From: a virus
Reading direction: 5' to 3' (one strand)
Virus record (IMG/VR): IMGVR_UViG_3300044612_002213
Location: 1-32,503 of that record
DNA: 32,503 nucleotides
Shown here: positions 6,900 through 12,336 of the stretch, in pieces
How positions within the stretch are numbered: position 1 is the stretch's first letter
Layout of the letters: each line of letters begins with the position of its first letter
Made by a program: the position numbers and the translations under genes
The notes under the pieces: model-generated
Told to the model about the DNA's origin: nothing
Seen by the model: only the letters and a program-made list of their open reading frames with translations
Database searches by the model: none

Positions 6900-7267
6900 G
6901 CACTACCATCCTGCTCCGTATTGACAATTTCATCCACCGAAAGTAAATCGGAAATATCTGCAAGATGAGTTTCTAAGTCCATCCCTACTTGTTCGTAATC
7001 ACAAAAACTGTGGAAACAATCTCCTTGCTCTCTATCTTGAACACAATCTCTTTCTTCTCCATTTTCCAAGAAAATACCGCAACCTGTGCATTTATCACAT
7101 ACGATTTCTTCGGGGTGCTCGTCATCTCTTAAAACTCTACTTTGCCAACCTTGTGAATAGGTGTTGTAAATTTTTTCTAAAATAGATTTTGTTTTTTCAA
7201 CGAACTCTTTTTGGCTCATCTTGTATGGCTCTTGTGGTTCGATTTTAAATAAGTCATCTATATTCAT
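6890..7267 (-). CDS. Cassette-encoded acidic protein with Cys cluster (125 aa)
   Basis: An acidic protein with a helical N-terminal half and a central 'CDKCTGCG' followed by two further cysteines and 'CFHSFCDYE', suggesting one zinc-binding knuckle. The C-terminus is Asp/Glu-rich. Function is not recognised. The TAA stop lies inside the closing core box (GCGTATAAC). The site upstream of its start is the collapsed one (7300-7325), so this cassette retains only its opening box. Confidence 0.75.
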   Translation of the reverse strand: MNIDDLFKIEPQEPYKMSQKEFVEKTKSILEKIYNTYSQGWQSRVLRDDEHPEEIVCDKCTGCGIFLENGEERDCVQDREQGDCFHSFCDYEQVGMDLETHLADISDLLSVDEIVNTEQDGSACV

Positions 7268-7299
7268 TTCAATTAAGTTTTCCTGTTAATAATCAGTGC

Positions 7300-7325
7300 C
7301 AGCGTATAACAGCACTTATACGCAA
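7300..7325 (-). repeat. Collapsed attC: two core boxes 4 bases apart
   Basis: On the minus strand GCGTATAA-GTGCT-GTTATACGC joins the closing box of the 7316 cassette to the opening box of the 6890 cassette. The usual ~100-bp stem and loop is missing. The GTGCT just before the opening box equals the end of the arm in the related 7464-7603 site, suggesting a deletion between a core box and the far arm. Confidence 0.7.
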
Positions 7326-7531
7326 TTTGGAAACTGCTCCGTAAATGCTTTCAGTATTTTAGGTAAATCAATTTCATAAATCATTGTGTACTCTTGTTCC
7401 CCTTGTTCTTTTTGAAATTTCTGTGTTTGCCACCATTTCCAAATTTCAACATTATCAGGAAAACTGCGTATAACAGCACCTAAACAAGATGGCTCGTTTG
7501 CGTTTTCTAAGGGCATTTTTTCTGTATTCAT
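7316..7531 (-). CDS. Cassette-encoded hypothetical protein with attC-encoded N-terminus (71 aa)
   Basis: The first ~23 residues, including 'PSCLGAVIRS', are encoded by the upstream attC. The body, with 'NVEIWKWWQTQKFQKEQG', is unique to this cassette. Internal Met codons are too few to place the start outside the attC loop. The same leader occurs on the 8318 and 13101 proteins, whose bodies are unrelated. The TAA stop lies in the closing box. Function unknown. Confidence 0.7.
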   Translation of the reverse strand: MNTEKMPLENANEPSCLGAVIRSFPDNVEIWKWWQTQKFQKEQGEQEYTMIYEIDLPKILKAFTEQFPNCV

Positions 7532-7603
7532 AATTCTGTGTTTTTAATTAAGTTTCGAGGTAAAATCAGCCACCTCGTTTAGCTGCGGAACGTTATGTGT
7601 CAT
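7464..7603 (-). repeat. attC-like site between the 7605 and 7316 cassettes
   Basis: Boxes are GACACATAAC (complement of 7592-7603) and GTTATACGCAG (complement of 7464-7474). The arms TAAACGAGGTGGCTG and (C)AGCCATCTTGTTTA pair with two G.T pairs on the minus strand. It is closely related to the 8481-8621 site. It holds the start codon and leader of the 7316 gene. Confidence 0.85.
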
Positions 7604-7604
7604 T

Positions 7605-7796
7605 TTAGTAAGCATCAAACGTGGCACGAAGTTCATCAATTAAATCGTAGATGTTATCGGGTAACTTACCTTTATATTTTATTGCAAACCCATCTGCAAT
7701 AACATCTACAATTTCTTTATCAGTCAAGTTTGTTGCTTCGGTAAGTTTTGTTACCGCTTCCTCTGCATCATTTAATTGTTTATCTGTCCAAGTCAT
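7605..7796 (-). CDS. Cassette-encoded small acidic protein (63 aa)
   Basis: A fully helical, acidic small protein with 'EEAVTKLTEATNLTDKEIV' and 'YDLIDELRATFDAY'. No family recognised. The start follows the opening box GTTATGTGCCG by ~30 bases of A/T-rich leader. The stop is just outside the closing box, which is complementary to the opening one. Confidence 0.7.
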   Translation of the reverse strand: MTWTDKQLNDAEEAVTKLTEATNLTDKEIVDVIADGFAIKYKGKLPDNIYDLIDELRATFDAY

Positions 7797-7825
7797 TTTT
7801 AATTATTTTAATTAGTGAATAAAAA

Positions 7826-7928
7826 CGGCACATAACAAGGGTTTTGCGTAATAGCCCTATCAAGTGTCGTGGTTAATTTTAAGTTTCTACTAAGGGCTAC
7901 TACGCAAAGCCCCGATACGTTATCACTC
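7826..7928 (-). repeat. attC-like site between the 7923 and 7605 cassettes
   Basis: Boxes are GAGTGATAAC (complement of 7919-7928) and GTTATGTGCCG (complement of 7826-7836). The arms GGGGCTTTGCGTAGTAGCCCT and AGGGCTATTACGCAAAACCC give one of the longest, best-paired stems of the array. The stop of the 7923 gene lies in the high-side box. Confidence 0.86.
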
Positions 7929-8168
7929 AGCTTGGGCAACTAACTTAAAATCGAGTAAAATACATTGTTTTAGCATTTCAAAATATTTTCCATTAATACG
8001 GTCATCCCCCAATATGTATCTAACATTTTCTGCTCTTTTCACCAGTTCATCAATCGTTGTTTCACTGTGATATAAAAAAGGAATAGCAGTTTCATAAATA
8101 CCTTCGTTCAATCTATTTACGTCAACATATCTACTTGCGTAGGTTAGAATTTTAAAATTTGTTTGCAT
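7923..8168 (-). CDS. Cassette-encoded hypothetical protein (81 aa)
   Basis: A soluble helical protein ('TTIDELVKRAENVRYILG', 'GKYFEMLKQCILLDFKLV'). I do not recognise the family. The start is inside the cassette body after the box GTTATCACTTCGG, and the TGA stop is within the closing box GAGTGATAAC. The cassette is therefore almost fully occupied by the ORF. Confidence 0.7.
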   Translation of the reverse strand: MQTNFKILTYASRYVDVNRLNEGIYETAIPFLYHSETTIDELVKRAENVRYILGDDRINGKYFEMLKQCILLDFKLVAQAE

Positions 8169-8183
8169 TGTTTTCAGAATTAA

Positions 8184-8327
8184 GCCGAAGTGATAACAGC
8201 AGGTAATCGCTATTGTGGCTTCGGGGTTGATTTATAATTTATTTTGTACTTTTGTGTTTATTGCTTAACCGAAAGTTATGGAGTACTAAACCACAACAGC
8301 CGTTTACCTGCAAAACGTTATAGGCAA
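8184..8327 (-). repeat. attC-like site between the 8318 and 7923 cassettes
   Basis: Boxes are GCCTATAAC (complement of 8317-8327) and GTTATCACTTCGG (complement of 8184-8197). The arms GCAGGTAA-ACGGCTGTTGTGG and CCACAATAGCGA-TTACCTGC pair around a ~65-base loop nearly identical to that at 5018-5160. The low-side half is repeated at 13355-13415. Confidence 0.86.
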
Positions 8328-8554
8328 TTTTTTAAGACTGCTAATGCCATTTTTATTGCCCTTTCTTTTGACATTTCAAAAGTTACTAAATCTTCTGGAC
8401 TATCACATCTTATTAGTATTGTACCATCTTGCGTATTTTCAAAATCAATGCTTTCAAATCCAAAATCATCTTTATAAAAACTGCCTATAACAGCACCTAA
8501 ACAAGATGGCTGGCTTTGTGCTTCGTTTGAATGTTTATCGTTTAAATTATCCAT
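8318..8554 (-). CDS. Cassette-encoded protein with attC-encoded N-terminus (78 aa)
   Basis: The first ~25 residues, including 'PSCLGAVIGS', are read from the upstream attC. The remaining part ('SPEDLVTFEMSKERAIKMAL') is probably alpha/beta. The next internal Met is near residue 60, so the start must lie in the attC. The TAA stop is formed by the closing box CTATAAC. Opening and closing boxes TTATAGGC/GCCTATAA match exactly. Function unknown. Confidence 0.75.
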   Translation of the reverse strand: MDNLNDKHSNEAQSQPSCLGAVIGSFYKDDFGFESIDFENTQDGTILIRCDSPEDLVTFEMSKERAIKMALAVLKNCL

Positions 8555-8621
8555 TGTTCTTCGTATTAAAGTTTCGAGGTATTAATCAGCCACCTCGTTT
8601 AGCTGCATCAGGTTAGTGGCT
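8481..8621 (-). repeat. attC-like site between the 8613 and 8318 cassettes
   Basis: Boxes are GCCACTAACC (complement of 8611-8620) and GTTATAGGCAG (complement of 8481-8491). The arms TAAACGAGGTGGCTG and CAGCCATCTTGTTTA pair with two G.T pairs on the minus strand. The loop contains the start codon of the 8318 gene. The stop of the 8613 gene lies in the high-side box. Confidence 0.87.
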
Positions 8622-8924
8622 ATTTTTGGAAAACTTAATAGTATCGCCAATTTTTAAACCTAAATCACCGCCTATTCTACAAGAAAAACTTTTGTTTGTA
8701 GAATCAACTACGACTATATTAATCTTTGCGTAACTCATTGAGCCAGCTATTTCGCTTATACCAATAACAACAGTTTCTCCTTTGCATTGGTTAAACATAG
8801 CTGAAAATGTTTTGTATTCCCCGCTATCATAAGTTAAATTTTCTTTTGTATCGCACCCGACAAATAAAACAGCCACTAACATCAGCTTGGCAAGATTGCG
8901 GGTTAATTTTGTGTTTGAAATCAT
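8613..8924 (-). CDS. Cassette-encoded lipoprotein with signal peptide partly encoded by attC (103 aa)
   Basis: Residues 1-24 form a lipoprotein signal: a basic start (Lys6, Arg9, Lys13), hydrophobic 14-22 and lipobox F-V-G-Cys24. The mature part is ~80 residues, beta-rich, with 'GETVVIGISEIAGSMSYAKI' resembling an OB-like small domain, and would be anchored in a membrane after lipidation. Residues 1-18 come from the upstream attC, so the recombination point falls inside the hydrophobic core of the signal. A phage-carried lipoprotein could serve superinfection exclusion, but that is only a guess. Confidence 0.8.
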   Translation of the reverse strand: MISNTKLTRNLAKLMLVAVLFVGCDTKENLTYDSGEYKTFSAMFNQCKGETVVIGISEIAGSMSYAKINIVVVDSTNKSFSCRIGGDLGLKIGDTIKFSKNSH

Positions 8925-9012
8925 TCTTTTTAAATTTAAAGTTAATTTTGTGTTTGCGTGTTCAGTCTTAAATCGTCCGCAACCTCGCCAAGCTGACGGA
9001 CGTTAGGTGCAA
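8871..9012 (-). repeat. attC-like site between the 9015 and 8613 cassettes
   Basis: Boxes are TTGCACCTAAC (complement of 9002-9012) and GTTAGTGGCTG (complement of 8871-8880 region). The arms AGCTTGGCGAGGTTGCGG and CCGCAATCTTGCCAAGCT are 18 bases with only two mismatches, both G.T on the minus strand. It carries the start and the signal-peptide N-terminus of the 8613 lipoprotein. Confidence 0.88.
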
Positions 9013-9014
9013 TG

Positions 9015-9191
9015 CTAAACGACATACACTAATTCAATCTGAAACTTACCATTTTCTCGGTCAATAAACCTTTCAGCATCTTCGACACTATCAAAGTAAT
9101 CAGCAAGATACGCTTCTTTGCTCCATCCGTAGGTTTCTCCACAATAGTAGGTTTGTGCCTCGAAATCTTTTACTACATATTTCTTTTCCAT
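9015..9191 (-). CDS. Cassette-encoded hypothetical protein (58 aa)
   Basis: A small soluble protein, 'EKKYVVKDFEAQTYYCGETY' and then an acidic 'DSVEDAERFIDRENG'. Family not recognised. I chose the ATG at 9191, which has an A-rich leader. A longer frame from a TTG at 9227 would begin exactly in the core box (reading LGAVLL) and is possible. The stop lies a few bases before the closing box GCACCTAAC. Confidence 0.68.
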   Translation of the reverse strand: MEKKYVVKDFEAQTYYCGETYGWSKEAYLADYFDSVEDAERFIDRENGKFQIELVYVV

Positions 9192-9214
9192 TTTATTTGA
9201 GTTTGTGAGAAGCA

Positions 9215-9354
9215 CTGCACCTAACAAGGTATTGCCAAAAGCAGGGCATTCTCGGTTAATTAATCTTTTATACTTCTATTGGGCATTTGTGCAGGGTTGA
9301 AACTTTTGTCTTTCAAATCCCTGCCTTCGGCAATACCCGAACCGTTAGCATCAA
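9215..9354 (-). repeat. attC-like site between the 9351 and 9015 cassettes
   Basis: Boxes are TTGATGCTAAC (complement of 9344-9354) and GTTAGGTGCAG (complement of 9215-9225). The arms GTATTGCCGAAGGCAGGG and CCCTGCTTTTGGCAATAC are 18 bases with two mismatches, both G.T on the minus strand. The TGA of the 9351 gene overlaps the high-side box. Confidence 0.88.
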
Positions 9355-9569
9355 TCTTTCGCCCAATCTTCAAACTCTACAAATTCACGTTGTTGAGTGC
9401 CAACATAATGTTGATGTCTTGCATACTTTTTTGCTCGCTCAAGACTAATGCTAACATCAGGTTGTAGCAATTGCAACGCTTGGTCTTTCTCTGCAATTGT
9501 CTTTCTTAATTCTTTTATTAATTCATCTTTTTCGTTATTTATCTGTTTATCAGATTTCCATTTTTCCAT
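9351..9569 (-). CDS. Cassette-encoded coiled-coil protein, over half encoded by attC (72 aa)
   Basis: The N-terminal ~42 residues form a Lys/Glu-rich coiled coil (ending 'QLLQPDVSIS') that lies completely inside the 190-bp attC upstream. Only the last ~30 residues ('RAKKYARHQHYVGTQQREFV...') are cassette body. It is the most extreme case of attC coding here. The stop is at the closing box. A shorter product from an internal start cannot be excluded, since there is no further Met. Function unknown. Confidence 0.62.
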   Translation of the reverse strand: MEKWKSDKQINNEKDELIKELRKTIAEKDQALQLLQPDVSISLERAKKYARHQHYVGTQQREFVEFEDWAKD

Positions 9570-9635
9570 AATATTTGTTATTTTAAGTGATTAATTATTT
9601 GCAACTGCAACAACCTGCGGAACGTTGGCAGTAAT
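9445..9635 (-). repeat. Long attC-like site (191 bp) between the 9637 and 9351 cassettes
   Basis: Boxes are TTACTGCCAAC (complement of 9624-9635) and GTTAGCATTAG (complement of 9445-9455). The arms AGGTTGTTGCAGTTGC and GCAATTGCTACAACCT pair. The enlarged loop is mostly open reading frame of the 9351 gene, which explains its unusual length. Confidence 0.78.
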
Positions 9636-9636
9636 G

Positions 9637-9927
9637 CTATGAGTGCCACTCAACTATTTCACATTCACTTGGACGAATACCTAATTTTTCGCCATTAGGT
9701 AATATTGCCGACATTGCACCGTGTGAGTTACACCAGACAAAATATTCTTGACCTTCATAGGCAACCACATCTGACTTTGGTTGCATGAAAATTGGCAAAT
9801 CACTTTTAACAGTACAAGCCATTTTTATTTTCAATGGTACTTTACCGTATCTGTTAGGTGGATAAATTTCTGACAAGTGCTTTAATGCAGGACTTGACAT
9901 TACGATTTCTTTAACTGGAGTATTCAT
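9637..9927 (-). CDS. Cassette-encoded hypothetical protein (96 aa)
   Basis: A probably beta-rich soluble protein with 'PPNRYGKVPLKIKMACTVKS' and 'YEGQEYFVWCNSHGAMSAIL', followed by 'LGIRPSECEIVEW'. The spacing suggests an SH3-like small barrel, but I cannot name a family. The start follows the box GTTGGCAGTAG by ~35 bases. The closing box (TTACTGCCAAC) is its complement. An overlapping frame at 9938-10222 is only attC read-through. Confidence 0.72.
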   Translation of the reverse strand: MNTPVKEIVMSSPALKHLSEIYPPNRYGKVPLKIKMACTVKSDLPIFMQPKSDVVAYEGQEYFVWCNSHGAMSAILPNGEKLGIRPSECEIVEWHS

Positions 9928-9960
9928 TTGTTTAAATTTAATTTAGTTTGACAAAAAGCA

Positions 9961-10098
9961 CTACTGCCAACATTACATATACAAAAGCAGGGCAGAAGTG
10001 CAAACTTTCAGCTTTTGTACGTTGGTTGAACATTCGGAAGTAAACGAGCATTTGAGTTTCAAAGCCCTGCCTTCGTATATGCTCAACGTTAGGTGTAA
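9961..10098 (-). repeat. attC-like site between the 10089 and 9637 cassettes
   Basis: Boxes are CACCTAAC (complement of 10088-10098) and GTTGGCAGTAG (complement of 9961-9971). The arms ATATACGAAGGCAGGGC and GCCCTGCTTTTGTATAT have two G.T pairs on the minus strand. The first ~59 bases (9961-10019) are repeated almost identically at 11361-11419. Confidence 0.87.
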
Positions 10099-10322
10099 TG
10101 CCATTCAGACACTTCACTTCTTTCAAAATGTGTTTGGCGTGAACAATGTTTAGTCCACCAAGCAAAGGCACGAAATGAACCACCCCATAAGTGTTCATAA
10201 TATCCTTTATACCATTTTTCACCCACTTTAAATTTCAATTCGTAATATGATGAAGGCACTGCACCTAACAGCACATTGCCAAAAGTGGGGGTTATCGTTT
10301 TTAAATCAGCTTCTACACTCAT
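10089..10322 (-). CDS. Cassette-encoded protein with attC-encoded N-terminus (77 aa)
   Basis: The first ~21 residues (up to 'NVLLGAV') come from the upstream attC. The rest, with 'YYELKFKVGEKWYKGYYEHL' and 'RAFAWWTKHCSRQTHFERSE', is aromatic-rich and basic. There is no Met after residue 1 to serve as a downstream start. The TAA stop is in the closing box CACCTAAC. Family not recognised. 'AVPSS' just after the core box is shared with the 6103 methyltransferase. Confidence 0.7.
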   Translation of the reverse strand: MSVEADLKTITPTFGNVLLGAVPSSYYELKFKVGEKWYKGYYEHLWGGSFRAFAWWTKHCSRQTHFERSEVSEWHYT

Positions 10323-10398
10323 ATCAAATTTTGTATTTCAATTAAAGTTTAGTGGTACAATGCCCCACCTTCGGCAATCTGCATCACGTTATCACTAA
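10259..10398 (-). repeat. attC-like site between the 10395 and 10089 ORFs
   Basis: Boxes are TAGTGATAAC (complement of 10388-10398) and GTTAGGTGCAG (complement of 10259-10269). The arms ATTGCCGAAGGTGGGG and CCCCACTTTTGGCAAT have two G.T pairs on the minus strand. It includes the stop of the 10395 ORF and the start of the 10089 ORF. Confidence 0.87.
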
Positions 10399-10526
10399 TT
10401 GCTACGTTTACGTTTATAATCAGAAATCATTTTCCTAATGTAAACTTCACATTGCTTTTTACGTGAACGACTTTCCTCTTTTGCAATCTGTTCTATAATC
10501 GCAACTTCTTCTTCAGTTAATTGCAT
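10395..10526 (-). CDS. Small basic helical protein, second ORF of its cassette (43 aa)
   Basis: The 43-residue product begins 'MQLTEEEVAIIEQIAKEESR' and continues Lys/Arg-rich, with an RHH-like helical pattern ('SRSRKKQCEVYIRKMISDY'). Its ATG follows the stop of the 10529 gene by two bases, and its TAG lies in the closing core box. The cassette therefore carries two genes, like many toxin-antitoxin cassettes, but I do not recognise a pair. Confidence 0.62.
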   Translation of the reverse strand: MQLTEEEVAIIEQIAKEESRSRKKQCEVYIRKMISDYKRKRSN

Positions 10527-10528
10527 TT

Positions 10529-10783
10529 CTATTCTGACCATACTACATTATTTTCATTTTCAGTTTTAAAAGCAATTCTATATTCGTTGTTCTCAAAAAC
10601 AATTACAAATAATGAATCCCAACCATTTGCTTTTATGTAAGATACTTTTTTAATCGCATCACTTAATTTTCTAAAAAACGTTTTCATTCTTGGTTCGCAA
10701 AAATAAGTGTGTCTTTTTTCGTTTGCTCTTTTTTCAGAAATTCTAATCCCTTTTGTTTCTGCATTAATAGAAAAATTTTCCAT
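10529..10783 (-). CDS. Cassette-encoded hypothetical protein (84 aa)
   Basis: I chose the ATG at 10783, which has an A/T-rich leader. A TTG-initiated extension to 10903 would run back through the core box and add a hydrophobic stretch, and seems unlikely. The protein is basic at the N-terminus and ends in a beta-rich segment 'SLFVIVFENNEYRIAFKTEN', resembling the core of small RelE-like or DUF-type folds. With the basic RHH-like neighbour 2 bases downstream, a toxin-antitoxin-like pair is conceivable but unproven. Confidence 0.66.
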   Translation of the reverse strand: MENFSINAETKGIRISEKRANEKRHTYFCEPRMKTFFRKLSDAIKKVSYIKANGWDSLFVIVFENNEYRIAFKTENENNVVWSE

Positions 10784-10877
10784 AACTATAAGTTTTAAAT
10801 TATTTATACGACAAAGTAACGTATAATAAACGTAATAAAAAAATAAAAAGTGAATTATTTTTCTAAAACACCCGCAA

Positions 10878-11020
10878 CTAGCGATAACAGTGGTTTTATT
10901 CAATAGCGAGTTCGGTGTTTAATCGAAAATTAGTGTGTATTTGCAAACTTTAGGAATAACCGAAATATGGTTTTTTACTTTTCCGCTACTGAAATAAATC
11001 CACCAAACGTTGGCAGTAAT
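10878..11020 (-). repeat. attC-like site between the 11022 and 10529 cassettes
   Basis: Boxes are TTACTGCCAAC (complement of 11009-11020) and GTTATCGCTAG (complement of 10878-10888). The arms GTGGATTTATTTCAGTAGCGG and CTCGCTATTGAATAAAACCAC pair imperfectly. The next gene begins ~95 bases beyond the box. Confidence 0.8.
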
Positions 11021-11021
11021 G

Positions 11022-11336
11022 CTACGAAACCACATCAACGACCTTTATCTTTTTACGTTTTGTTTCCCAATCTTTGACACCGATAATTTTGGCACCTAAA
11101 TAAACCCTTTGTGAGTTGTTTGCCACAACATACATTCTACAATGTGGCATATCAGCATAGTGTCCTTTACAAGCCATTACGGGAAAGTCTTTTGTTTCTT
11201 CCATTACCGTAACGTGAAACATATAATAGTTTCTATTTCTTGACCTAAAGTGAAATACTTTAAGTAAATCGCCAACCAAAATTTGTTTCCCAGTTTGGTC
11301 GTAATATGTATTGTCTTTTCTTTCTTCTAAAGTCAT
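11022..11336 (-). CDS. Cassette-encoded hypothetical protein (104 aa)
   Basis: The sequence 'YYDQTGKQILVGDLLKVFHF' followed by 'RNYYMFHVTVMEETKDFPVM' resembles a YopX-type or SH3-like small beta domain common in phage accessory proteins ('D.tG..I.vGD.v'). It is complete in the cassette, starting ~35 bases after the opening box. The stop is next to the closing box. Functional assignment is not possible from this alone. Confidence 0.74.
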   Translation of the reverse strand: MTLEERKDNTYYDQTGKQILVGDLLKVFHFRSRNRNYYMFHVTVMEETKDFPVMACKGHYADMPHCRMYVVANNSQRVYLGAKIIGVKDWETKRKKIKVVDVVS

Positions 11337-11360
11337 AACTTTTGTGTTAAATAAACCGCA

Positions 11361-11499
11361 CTACTGCCAACATTACATATACAAAAGCAGGGCAGAAGTG
11401 CAAACTTTCAGCTTTTGTATTTCTATTGAGCTTTTGGAAATAAACGAGCTTTTGTATTTCAAAGCCCCACCTTCGTATAGCGTCAGCCGTTATGACCAA
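11361..11499 (-). repeat. attC-like site between the 11500 and 11022 cassettes
   Basis: Boxes are TTGGTCATAAC (complement of 11489-11499) and GTTGGCAGTAG (complement of 11361-11371). The arms are TATACGAAGGTGGGGC and GCCCTGCTTTTGTATA. It is a close paralogue of the 9961-10098 site in interior and low-side box, but its high-side box differs. Confidence 0.86.
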
Positions 11500-11826
11500 T
11501 TATCTAACAGAAACGACTTCGTAATAACATCTGCTTATTTTTTGAAGTTTATTCCATCGATAAAATTTTGTTTCAATGTGTTCGTCTGCAATCCAAGTCA
11601 TTATTCCGTATTTTTTCGTTTCAAACTGTTTATAATGTTCTTTCCACTTTTTCAACAACTTATTAAACTTGGTGCAGTATTTAGTTGCAGTTGATTTTTT
11701 ATTGGTAGCAAAAACAACTACGTCAAAACTATCTTCATAGCTTCCGCCATAATATCTAACCAAATAATAACTGGTCATAACAGCGTGTTTATTCAATTGT
11801 GGCTTTTGGTTTAATTCAATGTTCAT
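11500..11826 (-). CDS. Cassette-encoded protein with attC-encoded N-terminus (108 aa)
   Basis: The first ~18 residues ('...KPQLNKHAVM') are attC-encoded. The body starts 'TSYYLVRYYGGSYEDSFDVV' and continues basic and Trp-rich. There is an alternative ATG at residue 17, in the opening box itself (GTTATGACC), that would give a leaderless form. The stop TAG adjoins the closing box, which is complementary to the opening one. Family not recognised. Confidence 0.72.
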   Translation of the reverse strand: MNIELNQKPQLNKHAVMTSYYLVRYYGGSYEDSFDVVVFATNKKSTATKYCTKFNKLLKKWKEHYKQFETKKYGIMTWIADEHIETKFYRWNKLQKISRCYYEVVSVR

Positions 11827-11910
11827 TTTGTACTTTTGTGTTTAGTTATTAATCGAAACTTGGTTTTGTGCCACTCCGAAAAACCTCGCAAAGAATCAAC
11901 GTTAACTGCT
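11773..11910 (-). repeat. Hybrid attC-like site between the 11909 and 11500 cassettes
   Basis: Boxes are AGCAGTTAAC (complement of 11901-11910) and GTTATGACC (complement of 11773-11781). The high-side arm (TTTGCGAGGTTTTTCGG) belongs to one site family and the low-side arm (CCACAATTGAATAAACACG) with its loop to another, so the two arms pair poorly. Confidence 0.68.
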
Positions 11911-12253
11911 ATTTTCCGATAGCGGTTCTAAAATCTTTTACAGAAACATCATTTGGAAAAATATGACTAGGTTGGTAACAATCAAAACAAACTGCGCCAC
12001 CAAATAATTCACTTTTTAAATAACTGTCATTAACGTGTCCATTGTTGCAACAATGCCACATATTTTCAAACCATTTTTCTGGAACTCCTGAAAATATATT
12101 TTCACCTTTATTTTTGGCTAAATCTATTCTTTCCTTAATCCAGTTTTCTAAAATTAATTGTTGTTTTTTGTTTACAACACCATCTTTAGAAACAGCAGTT
12201 AACATCGGTTTTAACGCATTGCTACTTTCGGTATTTTCTGAAACTTTATTCAT
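11909..12253 (-). CDS. Cassette-encoded protein with Cys residues (114 aa)
   Basis: The N-terminal ~20 residues ('...SSNALKPMLTAV') are attC-encoded. An ATG overlapping the core box (ATG|TTAACTGC) offers a second start. The body has 'WKNMWHCCNNGH'-like features (Trp, two adjacent Cys, His) and later 'GAVCFDCYQPSH', suggesting a small zinc-binding module. The function is unknown. Confidence 0.74.
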   Translation of the reverse strand: MNKVSENTESSNALKPMLTAVSKDGVVNKKQQLILENWIKERIDLAKNKGENIFSGVPEKWFENMWHCCNNGHVNDSYLKSELFGGAVCFDCYQPSHIFPNDVSVKDFRTAIGK

Positions 12254-12334
12254 AATTTTTAAGTATTTGTGTGTTTGTAATAGTTGTTTTTAATTCTACG
12301 CAACGACGTTAAAGCCGACAACCGTTAGCATCAA
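12195..12334 (-). repeat. attC-like site between the 12337 and 11909 cassettes
   Basis: Boxes are GATGCTAAC (complement of 12324-12334) and GTTAACTGC (complement of 12195-12203). The arms GGCTTTAACGTCGTTGCG and AGCAATGCGTTAAAACC pair with one extra T in the high-side arm, which could act as an extrahelical base. The loop holds the start codon of the 11909 gene. Confidence 0.86.
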
Positions 12335-12336
12335 GA

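Noticed and set aside
9938-10222. Leftward open frame of 94 codons
   Set aside because: It reads through most of the attC-like site at 9961-10098 and overlaps the 10089 gene in another frame. The sequence is explained by the palindrome.
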